From: Hyaloperonospora brassicae
Lineage: Eukaryota; Oomycota; Peronosporomycetes; Peronosporales; Peronosporaceae
NCBI GenBank assembly: GCA_947650285.1
Contig: CANTFL010001449.1
Location: 1 to 64,000 of the forward strand
Reading direction: 5' to 3'
DNA: 64,000 nt
Position numbers and translations under genes: made by a program. The notes below the pieces were generated by a model that saw only the letters and a list, made by a program, of their open reading frames with translations, made no database searches and had not been told where the DNA came from. Shown here one piece after another: positions 9,766 through 22,350 of the stretch. Each line of letters opens with the position of its first letter. Positions within the stretch are counted from its first letter, which is position 1.

Positions 9766-11429
9766 TGTCGACTGACTTGATAAGACCGGTGGGATGACGC
9801 AATCTTAATAGTTGCGAAACGGGTACGCTAAAATAACGTGCGCATGTCAGCTAATCGACTCAGGCAGGATACGAGGCCGTTTGGCGCGAGAAGAGAGTCA
9901 GTATACCATCACACTGGTGTCTGTTTCGCTTTGCAAGCGTATCCGGGAAAAGCTGTGCTAGCAGTACGGGAAGCTGCATAGGAAAGACCGTTCTGCGAAT
10001 TCTCCCCGCCACCGGTTAACTGCGTTTTCTATGCTTTTCAGAGAGACGAGTCTGCCTCTCTCCTAAGTGGCCGAGTTGATGTGGCGTACGCAAACCTTTT
10101 GGTGACATTAGGGCCTCGCACCACGTGCCGAGTCTATCGGTCAGTCTTCGTGGTATCACGCACTGTGTGTTAACCAGGTCCTGGCCAGTCGACTCAGAGA
10201 GACAGTATAGACGTGACGTGGGACGACGATGTTCCACGTCCGACTGAACAACGCAACGTCCATTTGACTCGACTGCTTGTTTACAATCAGTCGTCAAGTC
10301 GTCGCGTTTCGCCTTATCAGATGCCTGTCAAGCTGCGATCCCTTAGCTGTCCTTCGTACATGTAGTCAATCACTGCCCTTCGTCGTTGTGCTGACATGCA
10401 GTAGCGTAATGTGTGTGGGTCTGGTCGGTCTTTGGTATTAAGCGATGCGGCTGTGAAGGCGTGTGGTGCGTATCGTACATGCGTCTTGTTCCTTCGCGTT
10501 TCGATCGCACACGCGTCCCGGGCGTTCACTTCAACATGCTATTCAGCTCGAACGTCTGTTTCTGCGCTTCAACTTGACAGCTACGATGGCAGTTCGACCT
10601 TGTAACTAACGGCAAGGCAGTTCTTGTGCCACCACGTCCGCTTTCGCCTTAGCTTGAACCAGGTGGAAAAGGAGTACTGAAGGTGTGTCCCCCGCGCCTT
10701 CACGCAGACTCTTCTTGTGTGTAGACGCAAAGTCCGTCGCTTGTGCGTTCGATCGGCTTGTGCCACCCTCCTGCGTGTCCGACGAATACCTTTCTGCGAT
10801 CATTTGACTGCCTTAATGGAAAGAACTGCAAGGTGGTTGTGCCAAACGGAGCGTGTTTCAAGTACTCCATTCAAAGCAGCAATGCGGCTGACGACATCGC
10901 TAGCTGCTTGTCAGCTTTCTTCTACTTCCATTCGCATTCGAACAAAGACTGTTGTGCTCGCCAACGACAACATCAAGGGTCAGTGCCATGTTCATCCTTG
11001 GCCGTGGTGGCCCACGTAGCACGCCCATCATCCTTTTGTGTACTCGCTTCAGAGTGGAAGCGTACGACCTTCCGATTACCACGCGCGTGTTTGCACCGAT
11101 TCCAATGACTGCAGTCATAAACGCTCTTTACTCTGACGGTGCTGTCGTTCAGCCGTTGCGGCTCGATGACGTGTCGATGACGTGTCGATCATACAGTTGC
11201 TAATTCTTCGCGAAGAGCTTTCTACCGCTAGTCAAGAGCGATGGGAAAAGATCACTAGGAAGCAAATCGTTCGGTTCCACTGCTGGATCCAATAGCTCTT
11301 TGCACTCGTCAAGAGACACAACATCAGCGTAACCTGAGCTTGTGATGCAAGTCGATTTAGTCTTCGCCGCGTTGCATTGTCCATCTCGCTAGCTCACATC
11401 CTCCTTAGAGTGCATAAGGAAAGCGAGTG
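9766..11429. other. About 1.7 kb without a recognisable gene
   Basis: The first 200 bases are presumably the promoter of the RING gene. The rest contains only short overlapping frames. The minus-strand frame at 10900-11118 reads like protein but matches nothing I know. The retropepsin fragment next door suggests decayed retroelement DNA. Confidence 0.45.
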
Positions 11430-11750
11430 CTATCGGCAAATCTCCAAGTACGATTGCGTCCTTGCGTCGCGCAAGACCTCGGAAGCGATGTGTTCCCACT
11501 GCTTTTGTAACTGTAACTTTGGATAGCGAAACGGGTGCACGAACGTCTCTTGGCCTTCAGGTTTACAGCCCATTGTCCCCGACACTGTCGGTGAAGATCG
11601 TACCATCTTGTGACCAAGTGCTGCACTGATATTGACATGTGTTTGAGTAGTGAGGGTACTACCAGAAGCTCCACTGTCAAGCAACGCTCAAAATACAGCT
11701 TCTCTCCATGGACACGCACATCAACGCGAAAAAGCTTCTCTGCTTCTTTG
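11430..11750 (-). pseudogene. Retroelement protease (retropepsin) fragment
   Basis: On the minus strand a frame carries L-L-D-S-G-A-S-G-S, the active-site loop of retroviral-type aspartic proteases, at about 11660-11684. It is followed by an A-L-G-like helix region and a hydrophobic stretch. The upstream strand (V-x-V-x-G-x-x-L) lies in a different frame, so at least one frameshift is present. No RT or integrase neighbours it. This is a remnant of a Ty3/gypsy-type pol or a domesticated piece; the frameshift favours a remnant. Confidence 0.55.
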
Positions 11751-12136
11751 CACTCGGCTGGAATAGCCCAATAACTTGCATTCTCATTACTACTTGAGGT
11801 GTGGGCCTCAAAGATGCGACGTGTCTTCTTCTTTTGCCTTTCTGCCTGACTCGGTTGTTGCGGTCCGTGGGCTACTGTTTGCATGCAGCTGTTTCTTGCT
11901 TCAACGCGGGCTTGGACAGATGATGTGTGGGGACAGGTCGAGCTGAGTTGACAGGTGGTAGACCGTTCACGATTTCTCGCGGGGTAAAAGCTGCACCACT
12001 ACAACAAGAGAGGATACAACATGCTTCATGCGGTGTATCTAGTATCAGCCGACGCGATGTTAAAATGTATGAGTGAGTTCTTCGCACAGCGCGTACTTGT
12101 CGGCTTCGAAAATGTGGTACGGATGGTATCGTCTCG

Positions 12137-14442
12137 TTACCCGAGCGTCGAGAGCGCTCGCTGCGCGAAGAAAACGACATCGGTGTCGCTGTCCTGCAAC
12201 AGCACTGCCAGGCACGGGGCTATAGTACTCGTGCGAGCTTCCGCGTCTACTTTGCTACCGAGCACCTCCAATGTTTTTGCGACGTTAAAGCGAATGTTTG
12301 GGACCGGATCCTACAGCAACGACATCATCATCAACATCATCAACAACAACAACAACAACAACAGTAAGCAAACCACTCCTGCTAACAGTGTATCACAAAT
12401 GGTGTCCTACCTGGGCCAGCTCTAAAGCCAGAGGAACGAGGAGCGTCTGGATCAAGTCGGGGGTCATGGCTTCGCAAAGCACGTTCACAGCGTGCAAAGA
12501 TGTCAGGCGATGCAAGAAGTTGGCATTCGAGTGCATGGCCAGAATCCGCGGAACCACACTCGCTTGTGCCCATTCCACACCAAAGTGCTCTGTCAAGTTC
12601 TTCAGGTTGACCGTTGCTGCCTCCCGAATCGAGAACACGTTGTCAACCAACCACGTCATGCACAACTCGGCCAGCTGCTCTTCGAAGTAGTCACGGCCTA
12701 ACTGGACAGCGAGCAGCGGAATATATTCGATAATCGCGAGGCGAATACGCCACTGGCGATCTTCCGCAAGATGCACGATGGCAGGCAGAAGCGACTGCGA
12801 CAACAACTCAATGCCAACCACCTGCCCACAAATACACGTGAGCAAACCACACAACACTTGACGTTGCATGCAGAGAGTACGTACCGAGTTGCCCTCTTCC
12901 AAGTTCGATATGACATTCAACCGCACTTCCGAATTTTGATCATTGAGCAGCTGTAGTTAACAAAACGAGTCAGCCCTACGACATGTCCCAGACAGATGGG
13001 ACCCATCAAACACCACGTACAAGCAAAAAGAGAGGGAGCAAGTGCTCAATCGTAAGATCTCGGCCCAAGAAAGGAGCGACCTTCATCACCACAGAGGCGA
13101 GAGCTGAGCGCACGTGATCCGACATGTCACGCGCCAGACGCTGGAAGCACGGCACAATCTTTTCCACAATACGCTGAGGCTGCAGAAGCCTAGCAACACC
13201 GAGGATCTTCGACGTGGCCGCGGTGCGCACCTCCGCTTCATTGTCCTCGAGCAATGAGACGAATGCGTCACAAAATGTCGAGTTGATGGTCTCGGCGGTC
13301 AATGCATCACAAATCTCGGGAAATCGATTGGCGACAGACCACCGTACACGCCACGAGGCATCACGCGCTGTCTCAAAGATGGTCGGCAACACTTGCGTCG
13401 AAAGTACGTCGGACGGAACCAAGCGTGCCAGTGCCACAGCATTGTCGATTGCGTGTATCCGCACAGAGTCCTGGCGGTCCGTCGCCAGCGCTAAGAAGAA
13501 TGGCAGCATTTCCGAGCTGGCGCTATGGCTGTCCATGACAGAGGCAAAGCCGCCAAGGGCCGCGGACGCAGCCTTGCGCACCATCGGTGTATCATCCCGA
13601 CAGAGCTGGCCGAACATTCCGCGCATCTCCGCTTGCATGTCAGTCGAAAGACGTGCGTAGCCAACCTGGAAGAGGCTGCACGAGGCAATGCGTGACGTGA
13701 ACCAGTCACGGGTGACCAGCCGCCGCAGTACCGGTATGAAATGCTCCGTCACGTGCTCTGCCTCCATCGCTTCCACAACTGTGCAGATCGAGCGCACTGC
13801 CATATTGCGAACAGAGGCTTCGTCGACCGTAGCGAGTGACTCTAGGGGCTTCAGCAGCAAGTAAGCATAAGCCGGACCTCCCACGACATCCACGAACCCT
13901 CCCAGCTCTTCGGCCATCACGAGCAATACTTCGTCCTCATCATCCAGCGAGTCTATGAGTTGCCAGAGAGAGAACAACAAGAGACGGTCACGAAACCCTC
14001 GTACTGCTTCAGTACACTTTGCATATACAAAGTGATCTGTCATCGCACCGTTCATAAATGGCAGCAGCTCGTTCTGTGTACGTTCATGTCCCAATGCATC
14101 AGCTGACAATGTGGCGCACGTACAAAAAAACACGAATACAGAAAGTAAGTGTGAGTACAAAACTCTTTCGGGTCTGATACAAGTAGGGGGCGGGCGGAGA
14201 CGGGCACGAGGGACGTACCAATGATGCGGATCTGGCGGATCGAGTTCAGACGCAACTGAACGTCTTCGTGCTTGAGCTCATCCACGAGGATCGCAATTGG
14301 GTACAGACTATTATCTTCTGTACAGATTGCCACATACATATATTGCAATATAATTATCACACGTTAGAGGTCCAACTATCACACTCTCAGACATAACCAG
14401 CACACGCTCTGCTTCTGCATTACCAGTTACAGCCGCCGCCAT
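12137..14442 (-). CDS. PPP2R1A: PP2A scaffold subunit A (PR65)
   Basis: Seven exons (14424-14442, 14219-14317, 14049-14102, 13021-13952, 12885-12950, 12411-12821, 12137-12310) give 584 residues, close to the usual 589, and all phases agree. The protein is one array of about 15 HEAT repeats. It begins M-A-A-A and runs into [12 protein letters not shown], the family's first helix, and ends with the conserved F-A-Q-R-A-L block. It holds the catalytic C and regulatory B subunits of protein phosphatase 2A, in cytosol and nucleus. The first exon of 19 nt rests on one donor choice (GTAATG) that reproduces the family N-terminus. Intron 3 (13953-14048, 96 nt) is in frame and stop-free. Intron 6 (12311-12410) holds a CAA microsatellite. 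Confidence 0.95.
12328..12366. repeat. CAT/CAA trinucleotide microsatellite in a PP2A-A intron
   Basis: ATCATCATCAAC-type units run into about seven CAA units, entirely within the last intron of the scaffold subunit gene. Confidence 0.85.
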
Positions 14443-15528
14443 CGAAATCGCTCTGACACGTGGAACAACGAATTAGCACACAACTGCTGCGCAATGACGA
14501 GAGCAGTAGGCGGTACGCAAGTCAGCGTCACACCCAATCAGACGGAAGGCAGCGACAGTGGAAGGGAAGACGTACGGCCTTCGGCTTTTCGAGGATGCTC
14601 GGGGCAGTAGGGATCGCGGATAGCGGGGCTTGGCGTATTGGCCAATCGGAGGTCGACGATGATGTGGCGGAGCTCAGCCATTGGTTCCCCTCAAAATAGC
14701 GGTAGACGACGATACGAGTCGCTATCGGTTCTGATCCGCAGCGGATAAAGCGAAGCCGCGTCGTTGTTGGCGCTAATCGGAATAGCTTTGAGAAATTGCG
14801 ATACCGTAACGTTACCGGAATGTGGCTTGGCGTCCACAGCAGATCAAGAGACAGTCGATGTACGAACAGATTCCTGACAACTTCAATCCAAATACTTCCC
14901 GACGTGTGCAGACTGCTGACTTTTCGGAAAAGAGGCACAAGACGATGTCGAGAATCAAGTAGACGTGGGTGGATCCGTGTCTTTCTCTCTCTTGCAACGC
15001 TTCATCTTGTGCAAGAGCTGAATGGTTTATGGATAGATGGGGACCGTGTCACCTGACTGACACTAGAAGTCGTTCTTCGAACTTGTCATGTGTATCATTT
15101 GACAAAGAAATGGACTGCAACACATGCAGTGCCAATGATGTTCAGTGTATAGCACGTGTTGTCAAACGTAGATCGGTTGGTTCATCTTTGTGCACTTGTT
15201 TGCTGCTCTTTAGCTGGCAATTGTGCAGCGCGTCATCTACTCACGGTCAGTTTTGGCATGTTTTACCGAATTATATGTGAAGGCTACTCGCTGGTGCAAT
15301 ACTCAGCGTGAACATACTGCTTCGCACCATGCGAATAGCACTGATCGGCCAGTGACATCGGTACGTGTACTCGCACTGTTTTCATGATCAAACATACTTT
15401 ATTTACATGGCAGTCATGACGCTACTGCATTAGCAGCAGCTGTAGTCCCAATTCGGTCCGGGCACTTTGTTGTATCTATGAACATCAGCTACGTGCTGTA
15501 TAATTGACAAGGACAAACGAGCCGTCAT
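14443..15528. other. Intergenic: PP2A-A promoter side and PH-gene 3' flank
   Basis: The interval lies between the start of the PP2A subunit gene and the stop of the PH-protein gene; both are on the minus strand. No conserved frame, RNA gene or clear core promoter was found. Confidence 0.5.
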
Positions 15529-17305
15529 CTAGTACTTGCGTTGCGTAGTGCGGTCTTCGAGATTGCTCTCGAGTCCAGCGGCTTTTGCACGCTCTGATGA
15601 CCTTCGTGGCTTTTCCAGCTGTAAATTCTCAATAAGACCCGATGTGATGCCCTGTGAGACCATGCGGATACTGCAGTAGATGACACTGGCCCACTCCATT
15701 CGTTCTTCCTCCGTGCGAGTCTCCAACACCAGCTTGTCTGAGGGTGACCGCGCAACGACAATGCACATCTCGCGTCCTGGCATCTGTACCAGGTTCAAAT
15801 AGCAGCCGTACAGCGAGAAGGACTTGCGGTGCTTGAGCTCAGCCGGAGCCTTCTTGCCTTCATTCTGTGACAACACTTGCTTGTAGTAGCGAATCGCGCC
15901 GTTCGCAACAACGACCACACGCTTCTTCCAGTTCTCAAAGCCTGAGCGGGACTTCTTGATCAGCACGCCACGCTTACACGGCGGCAGGAGGAACTCCAGC
16001 TGAAGCGGGAACGAGGACGCACGCAGACTCTTGCGTGCTTCTGTGTACGTCTTGCGGAGGATACTGCGACCTTCGATCGAAACGAGCTGGCTACCGACAG
16101 CAACAGCGCAATCGTTCGGACTGTACGCCACAATGAGAGCTTCTGTGCGTCTCTGCATCTCAATATTGAGATCTTCGGGCTTTCGGAAGAGCACACTGAT
16201 CTTGCCGAGAGGGATCTCATCTGCGCGCTTGAGCACGAGAGACAAGCCGGCCACAGTACCCTTCCTACCTGCCATCCTGCTTAGCGCTGTCTGTGCTTCT
16301 TGCAGCGCTTCAATCCACAAATGCATCGAGTTTTCGTCCCGTGCGTTCAAGTGCATCTCGAATTTGCCGTCTTTGGATGTCAGCACAAAGTAGTTCTTCC
16401 GTCCATCAGGGCACTGCGCCATACCAGGACTAACGATCGTGTCTTTTAGCGGCACGGACCCCTTGAGCACGTTCTGATTCTCCGTGTAATACCGCAGCTC
16501 GCCCTTTTCGATCCGAAAGAAGCGATTTCTCCAGCTCTTGTTCACGTGGCCCCTCTTGAGCAAAAAGCCTTCCATGTGAATATGCGACGTCGGATCGTCG
16601 CAGCGCTTCCACTCGTGGTTCATCTTTGTGTCGTGCACGTAAAACGTGACAGTCTTGTTGAGCGGATCCCACGCATCGGTAGGAACGGCGCCTGCAGCAT
16701 GAAGTCGGGCAATCCACTTGCTCATCATCACCTTTGACGGTGCCGAGATCATGAGGTGACGCTGCGACGTTGCAATGAGAAAGACAAACGCCTTGTCCAT
16801 GGCATTGGTTTGCACCGACACGTCGGCATTGCTCCCGCATCGCACGTCGATCGACCCTTTTAGTTTCTTGAGACTCTCGTCCGTATAATACGACAGCACG
16901 CCGTCATTCCGCAGCACAAAGAACCGCCACTTCCACGTCTTGAACTGCTGGCCGCACTTTTCCAGCCAGCCGTGCATCACGACGCCCATCTCGTCGTCCT
17001 GCGGCTGCAGCGCCACGTCGGAATTGTACAGGGCGCGCTTGCCACGCGCTTGCTGGTCCGACGATGCAGCCATCGTCCGTGTCGACGAGCCAGTGCCACT
17101 GACTGCGTCAGGGGCACTAATCTCAAGCTCCACCCCTCGGGGCACCACGCGCGTCGTCCCCACGTCGGTCTTTGCGGCTTGACTCAAGACGGTCTTCCAC
17201 GAGAACCGACGCGTGTCGCTCTGGTCCCTCTTTTCGAGGCCCTCTCGCGCCCTCGACCAAAGACCAATAGGCACTGCAGCAGCCACAACGTTTGCCAGAA
17301 CGAAC

Positions 17306-17337
<32 letters not shown>

Positions 17338-17781
17338 TGCTCCAATGGACACGTCCGAGTCGTCTTCCGCCTCGAGCAGCTGCGCGACAGGCGGAGACTG
17401 CAGCGCCGTGTGCATCGACCACATCGAGTCGGTCTCTGGACAGTGTCGTCCGTCCATGGACGTGGGGCAGACGCGCTGCGTGCGGTCCCACGCGTCCGTC
17501 GGGCGCGCGCGACGCACGACACTGCAGCGCGTCGGGACGTGTTGGGTACGCCCGCGCCGCTTCTCGGGTTGGGCCTCCCACGCTGTGTGGCGACGGGGCG
17601 TCTCTTGTTGCAGTCGCTGTCGCCGCTGCTGCTGCTGTTGTTGTTGTTGTTGTTGCTGGGGGTGGGACTGCGACGGGGCGAACGCGTGTGCCTCGACGAC
17701 GTCGTCCGCGTCGTCGTCGTCTTTGCCGTGGGGTCCAATCGCTTGCGACGTCGAGAGACTGAGCCACTTTTTCAAACCCAT
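15529..17781 (-). CDS. Protein with three PH domains, poly-Gln and poly-Asp tracts
   Basis: The single-exon frame encodes 750 residues from the ATG at 17781, chosen because the frame upstream to 17862 is low-complexity and lies close to the GA microsatellite. An 11-residue Gln run lies near residues 41-52 and a 10-residue Asp run near 148-160. The three pleckstrin-homology domains are at about 264-365 (G-W-L-E-K-C start), 400-497 (E-G-F-L-L-K-R-G) and 602-707 (R-G-V-L-I-K-K-S), each with the terminal helix Trp. The 500-600 linker has a PDZ-like pattern but I would not assign it. PH domains usually bind phosphoinositides or proteins, so a membrane-associated signalling adaptor is likely. No catalytic domain is visible. 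The multi-PH layout is common in oomycete genomes, but I know of no characterised orthologue. Confidence 0.85.
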
Positions 17782-17868
17782 TGCGTCCGACTGCGATCGA
17801 ATCGGATTGGGCAGTGCGTGGGCAGTGCAATTGTGAGCCGAGTGTCGAGTCGGCCGTGGCAAAGAGAG

Positions 17869-17944
<76 letters not shown>

Positions 17945-18688
17945 GCGGACTCTTCTTTTTTGTTGTTGTTGGTGGTGGTGTTGCTGCAAATCCAACGACA
18001 GAGAGCGTGAAGACGTCGACGATTGGCGCGGGTGAGGGGGGGGGGGTGACGTCTAACTGGCTGACGGACTGACGGACGGATGACTGGTTGGTTTGTGGCG
18101 CTGAGGAGGAGTGACGTGCTGCGTTGCTAAAACTTTGGCACTTGCGGGATGTGGTACGGACGAAAAGGGCTTTTCAGCACAAAAGTTTGCGCGACACATA
18201 CGTTCGGAGTCAAAAGAGTGGTATGGAAAACCCCCTGTCGTGGGCACGTACGTGTAGGTGGAAGGAATGACCCGATCGAGCGATCGAGCGACCGACCAAT
18301 CGATCAATCGGTCGCGTTCGTCGCGTCGCGTCTGGAGAGTGTCGACAAAAAGTAGCTCCGTGACTTGAGACGACGCTGGCGGCAGAGGACTTCAAGTTGC
18401 AGCATGTGCTGACCCCGAGTGAGAAGTCCAGAGCCTGGCGGGGGTGACAATGCAGCACACCCACGTCCTGTTTCTTGCCAGCTGCAGATCAAGTCTTCAG
18501 GCTGTCACGTGGTGCAAAGACGATGCTGCTGCTGCTGCTGGAAACGATCGATGGGGGGGCAGCGGTCGTTTTCTCGTCCATCGTCCGTTCGAACGAGAGC
18601 CGAGCAATGATACGCGATCCAGCTCGGCCGCGTCCCGTGGTGAACAAGAGAGCACTGGTACACGAATGCAGTGGCTGGCTGGACCTCG
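17782..18688. other. Intergenic with promoter of the triple-PH gene
   Basis: This contains the upstream region of the PH gene, including a 70-bp GA tract, and the 3' flank of the phospholipase D gene. A short run of CGAT/CGAC repeats is near 18270-18320. No gene was recognised. Confidence 0.5.
17872..17942. repeat. (GA)n microsatellite upstream of the triple-PH gene
   Basis: About 34 uninterrupted GA units (CT on the coding strand) begin about 90 bases upstream of the PH gene start, so they lie in its 5' leader or promoter. Whether the tract affects expression cannot be told from sequence. Confidence 0.95.
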
Positions 18689-21600
18689 TTACTGGAACAG
18701 CTCGGCCGGGAACAGCTTGGGCTCCAGCTGCTCGTCCACGAGGAACTCGAGCGGGAAGTACACAATGTGGCCCTGCACATTGCTCAGCTCGTGCTTCTTC
18801 TCGGCAATGTGCGCACTCTCCTTCATGTTGACGTTCATCGCGCCACTGAACGCCGACTTGCTCCCTTTCGTTCGCCTCGCCCTTGCACTGTCGTGAGGCG
18901 ACATGGCCAAGGCGCTCATCGAGGAGGACGCACGGCTGCTTTCACCGTTGTTGCTGAACGCACCAGCACTGCTTTCTAGCGCGGCGGCAACGGCCTCGTC
19001 TGCACCACGACCAGAAGTATCGAGTCCTTGTGCCGACTGAATGTGCGAATCAATTTGCGCAAACGTCGTGACGCTGTCGGATGGAAGGCAGCCGAACACC
19101 GAGTCGTAGATCTGGTGGTTGTTCATTGCTTGCTCTTGCATGGAAAACCACGCATCCTTCTCCACCGGGTCTCGGTACTTGTCATACAACGGCGTGCCGG
19201 GCTCAATGCCAAAGTGCTCCTCAAACAGCTTCATACGAAACGAGTGCCCAAACTTGCCCACATTGTACGCCCCACCGGCAAGTGCGACCCCCTTCTCCAG
19301 CTCATGGTCTTCCACGAGCACGGCAATCTCAGAGTCACGGTCACCGCACATGCTGCGCTCATTGATGTTCGCAGACCCGATGATGCAGGAACGGTCGTCA
19401 ACGATCATCACCTTGCTGTGGATGTAAACCTCCTCGGTCTGGGCTTGAGCACCTTCGCGGTTGCTGTGGTTGCGAAGCCCATAGAACGCAATGTACTTGA
19501 ACGGGTCGTCATCCTCCAGGTCTTGGTACAAACGCTGATACATCGAGTGCTCGCCACGACAGATGGAGCGATATTGCCAGTACATCACACCTCGCAGACT
19601 ACTCGCGTCCTTGTCATCTGGCTTGCCGGGGAAAGCTGGCAACAACGGCATCACTACCATCACCCGAAACTTCTCGTTGTTGTCTGACGCGCGAATGATT
19701 CGCTCCACCAGAGCATTTGCAATGCGGTTCGAGCACCCATGATCTCCTTCAAGCCCTGACACAAAAAACTGGTTCTCAATGTAGACAAAGTGCTTTGACG
19801 AGCCGATGAGACGAATGTACGCGTCTTGGATACTGCGCTCCGTGGCCACACCTCCTGACCATAGCGACAAGCTGCGCAAGATCTGCGTATTGACACGATA
19901 GCCTCGAGCATCCACTTTCTGCTGGTGTCTCTCAAACGCTTCATCACAATCGTCTTCGTCAGGCAGATCGAGAATCACGCCTGCTTTGTCGTCGTGTGCA
20001 GGCGGCATATCGTCCGACATATGCTGACTACTCAGCATGCGTGCCATCCGTCGATCGCTATTGAAGCCGCGACTCCCGTTCGCACAAGCATTCGACAACC
20101 CGCGCATTGCACGGACGGCGCGCACAGCCTTCTGGAACCGCTTCGTCATTTTCTTTGGGTTGCGCTTGTCAACATTCACCACCGGGTAGTCTTTCATTGG
20201 CACGAGGTGGTGCAGCTTGCGCGATTTCTTGCGCGTGGACACAGAATAGTTCCAGCGCTGGACAAAGTGACGGGCCACATCCCGAGCTGGTTGACCCTCC
20301 AGACGACAGTGGCAGTCGTGCCACGGCATACGGGGCACAGTATTCCGATCGATCATATCCTCTTCAGGACGGTCAACTTCAATGAAGTCCTTGACACGCG
20401 GGTTCGAGTAGTCTTTGCCCACAAAATTCGTTGGCTTCCCGGGCTCGTCAAACAATTCGTGATCGTGGGTATCCCACCGACCAAAGCACAGATCCAAGCC
20501 ACCCACGAAACTCACGCGCTGATCGACACTCACGATCTTCTCGTGATGCGACCACAAGCCCAGTTGCTTCATCAAGAAATCCGGGTCGCGCAGCACGTGG
20601 ACGTTCTTGTGCAACTTTTCCAGCACCTGCTTTGAGTACATGCTGTTCAGCGTCAGCGCCATCGCAATCTCCTTGTACATCAGCACGTACACCCGTACGC
20701 CCTCTTCTGCTTTCTTTTGCAGCACAAGGTCCAGTCTCGACTCGGGGTATTGCTCGGCAGGACGCAGCAAATGGATCGTTGGACAAACCCACCAGCCAGC
20801 GATGAAGATCTCCTTCTTGGCCGACTGAAGAGCGTGGAACATGGCTTCATAGGCGCCACAGCCGTCCACGTACCACTGGGCGAACGACGTCACGTGTGCC
20901 GGGTTGCGTGGAATAGCAAACGATCCATCGCGGTGTGACTGCGACCAGTTGGAGGCATCTGCCACCCGTCGAATGTCGTTCGCCCACTTCTTGAGCACCT
21001 GCTTCGTTTTTGCTTCCATCTGAAGTACGTACGTTTCGTTCGAGACGAGCATTGTCGTGGTAGAGCCCGTGGTGGCAAGACCGCGCTCGATGTTGAACTT
21101 CTTGTCAAACAAAAAGGCTTTGTGCGCGTGCGTGTCTTCGATCGAGTCGTAAATGACGATGCTCGACGTCTTCAGCGAGACCCAGCACAAGCTCTTGGCA
21201 CGAAGATTCACGCGCTTGACCACGCACATGCAATTGAAGCACTCGTTGTCCCATGACGCAGACGCGCGGTTGATCCGGACGTTCTCGCGGTTTCCCTTCA
21301 GCCAAAATCGCGCCTTCAACCAACCTTCACGGACTGACGTTCGACCCATATCATCATCAAACGTCGAGTTACTGACCTGGAACAACGCAGCTACATACGG
21401 CGATCGTAGCAAGCGCGGCACTTTCACTACTGTGTCCAGCAACTGCTGCACGAGCGCAATCATCTCGCGGCTCACAGACTTCTCGCCAGTCGACAGGAAC
21501 AGTTTGCGAAGCTGCGGCCATCGAGACTCAGAGGTCAACGGCGTCGGCTCTGGCACACCTGAGGACCCAACACCGTGGTCGTCCGATGGCATAAACGCAA

Positions 21601-22350
21601 CAGACGACGGTGCATGACGCAGGTGCGGGCGACTCTTGATGTAAAACCAGAGACTCGAGATGGCCGACTTGGAGATCTCGACCTTCCACTTGAACGTCTT
21701 GTACTTCAACTACAAACAAGCAAAGAAGTACCGCATCCACACAGAGTCGAGCAGTGTGAGCACACGTACAATGAAACAAACACGACACGCGTCGCACTTC
21801 TTCGTACCTCAACATCGTACTCGACGTAGCGCGTGGGCCAGGAATCCTCAGAGCGACCGCCCACCACGTGCACCTCTGGCGGTGCGTCAAACACGTGAAT
21901 GTGGTCGTCCGAGTGGTGGTGCAAGAAGTCAAAGAAGTCGGAAGACTCTGACGACTCGAACCGAGCGCGGTCACCGCCCGCCGCAGACACTGGCGCCTGT
22001 CCAGTCGGTGTGTTGAACACGGAATAGTCCGTGTACCCACGTGGCTGCTCCTCTCCTATCTCCTGGTCGTCCTGTTGGCCCTCCTGGACCTTTTCCTGGT
22101 CCTCCTGGCCCTCCTCTTGCTTCTCCTGGTCTCCCTCTTGCTGCTCTTGTTGCTGCTGCTGCTGCTGCTTTAGTTGTTCATCTTGTTGCTCTTCCACTTG
22201 CTTCTGGTCCTCCTGGTCTTCTTCTTCTTCTTCTTCTTGCTGCTGCTCTTGTTGCTGCTGCTCGTCTCGTTGCTGTTGCTGTTGCATTGCTGCCTTGACC
22301 ACGTCCACAGCGCTGGGAGACGTCGACTCGGACTGCTCCGTGGGGCTCAT
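18689..22350 (-). CDS. Phospholipase D, PX/PH type
   Basis: Two exons (21808-22350 and 18689-21709; intron GTACGA...TAG) give 1187 residues in phase. Residues 1-110 are almost only Gln, Glu and Asp. A PX-like segment (about 165-200 onward) and a PH-like region (about 300-430) follow. The catalytic half has both HKD boxes: S-H-H-E-K-I-V-S-V-D at about residue 569, and I-H-S-K-V-M-I-V-D-D at about 946, each with the flanking G-S/G-G motifs. It should hydrolyse phosphatidylcholine to phosphatidic acid at membranes. The domain set matches the PXPH-PLD class rather than the C2 class of plants. The start is the ATG at 22350; the open frame reaches higher but without another ATG. A Ser-rich insertion and a tail of about 180 residues follow the second HKD box. 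Confidence 0.93.

Noticed and set aside
13953..14048. Treating the long open frame through this stretch as one exon of the PP2A subunit
   Set aside because: It would add 32 residues not found in the family; GT...AG borders and phase fit an intron exactly.
16972..18072. 366-codon plus-strand open frame
   Set aside because: It is antisense to the triple-PH gene; its length comes from that gene's GC-rich codons and it has Ser/Arg/Val repeats but no domain.
19028..20635. Two long plus-strand frames of over 200 codons
   Set aside because: Both are antisense to the catalytic half of phospholipase D.
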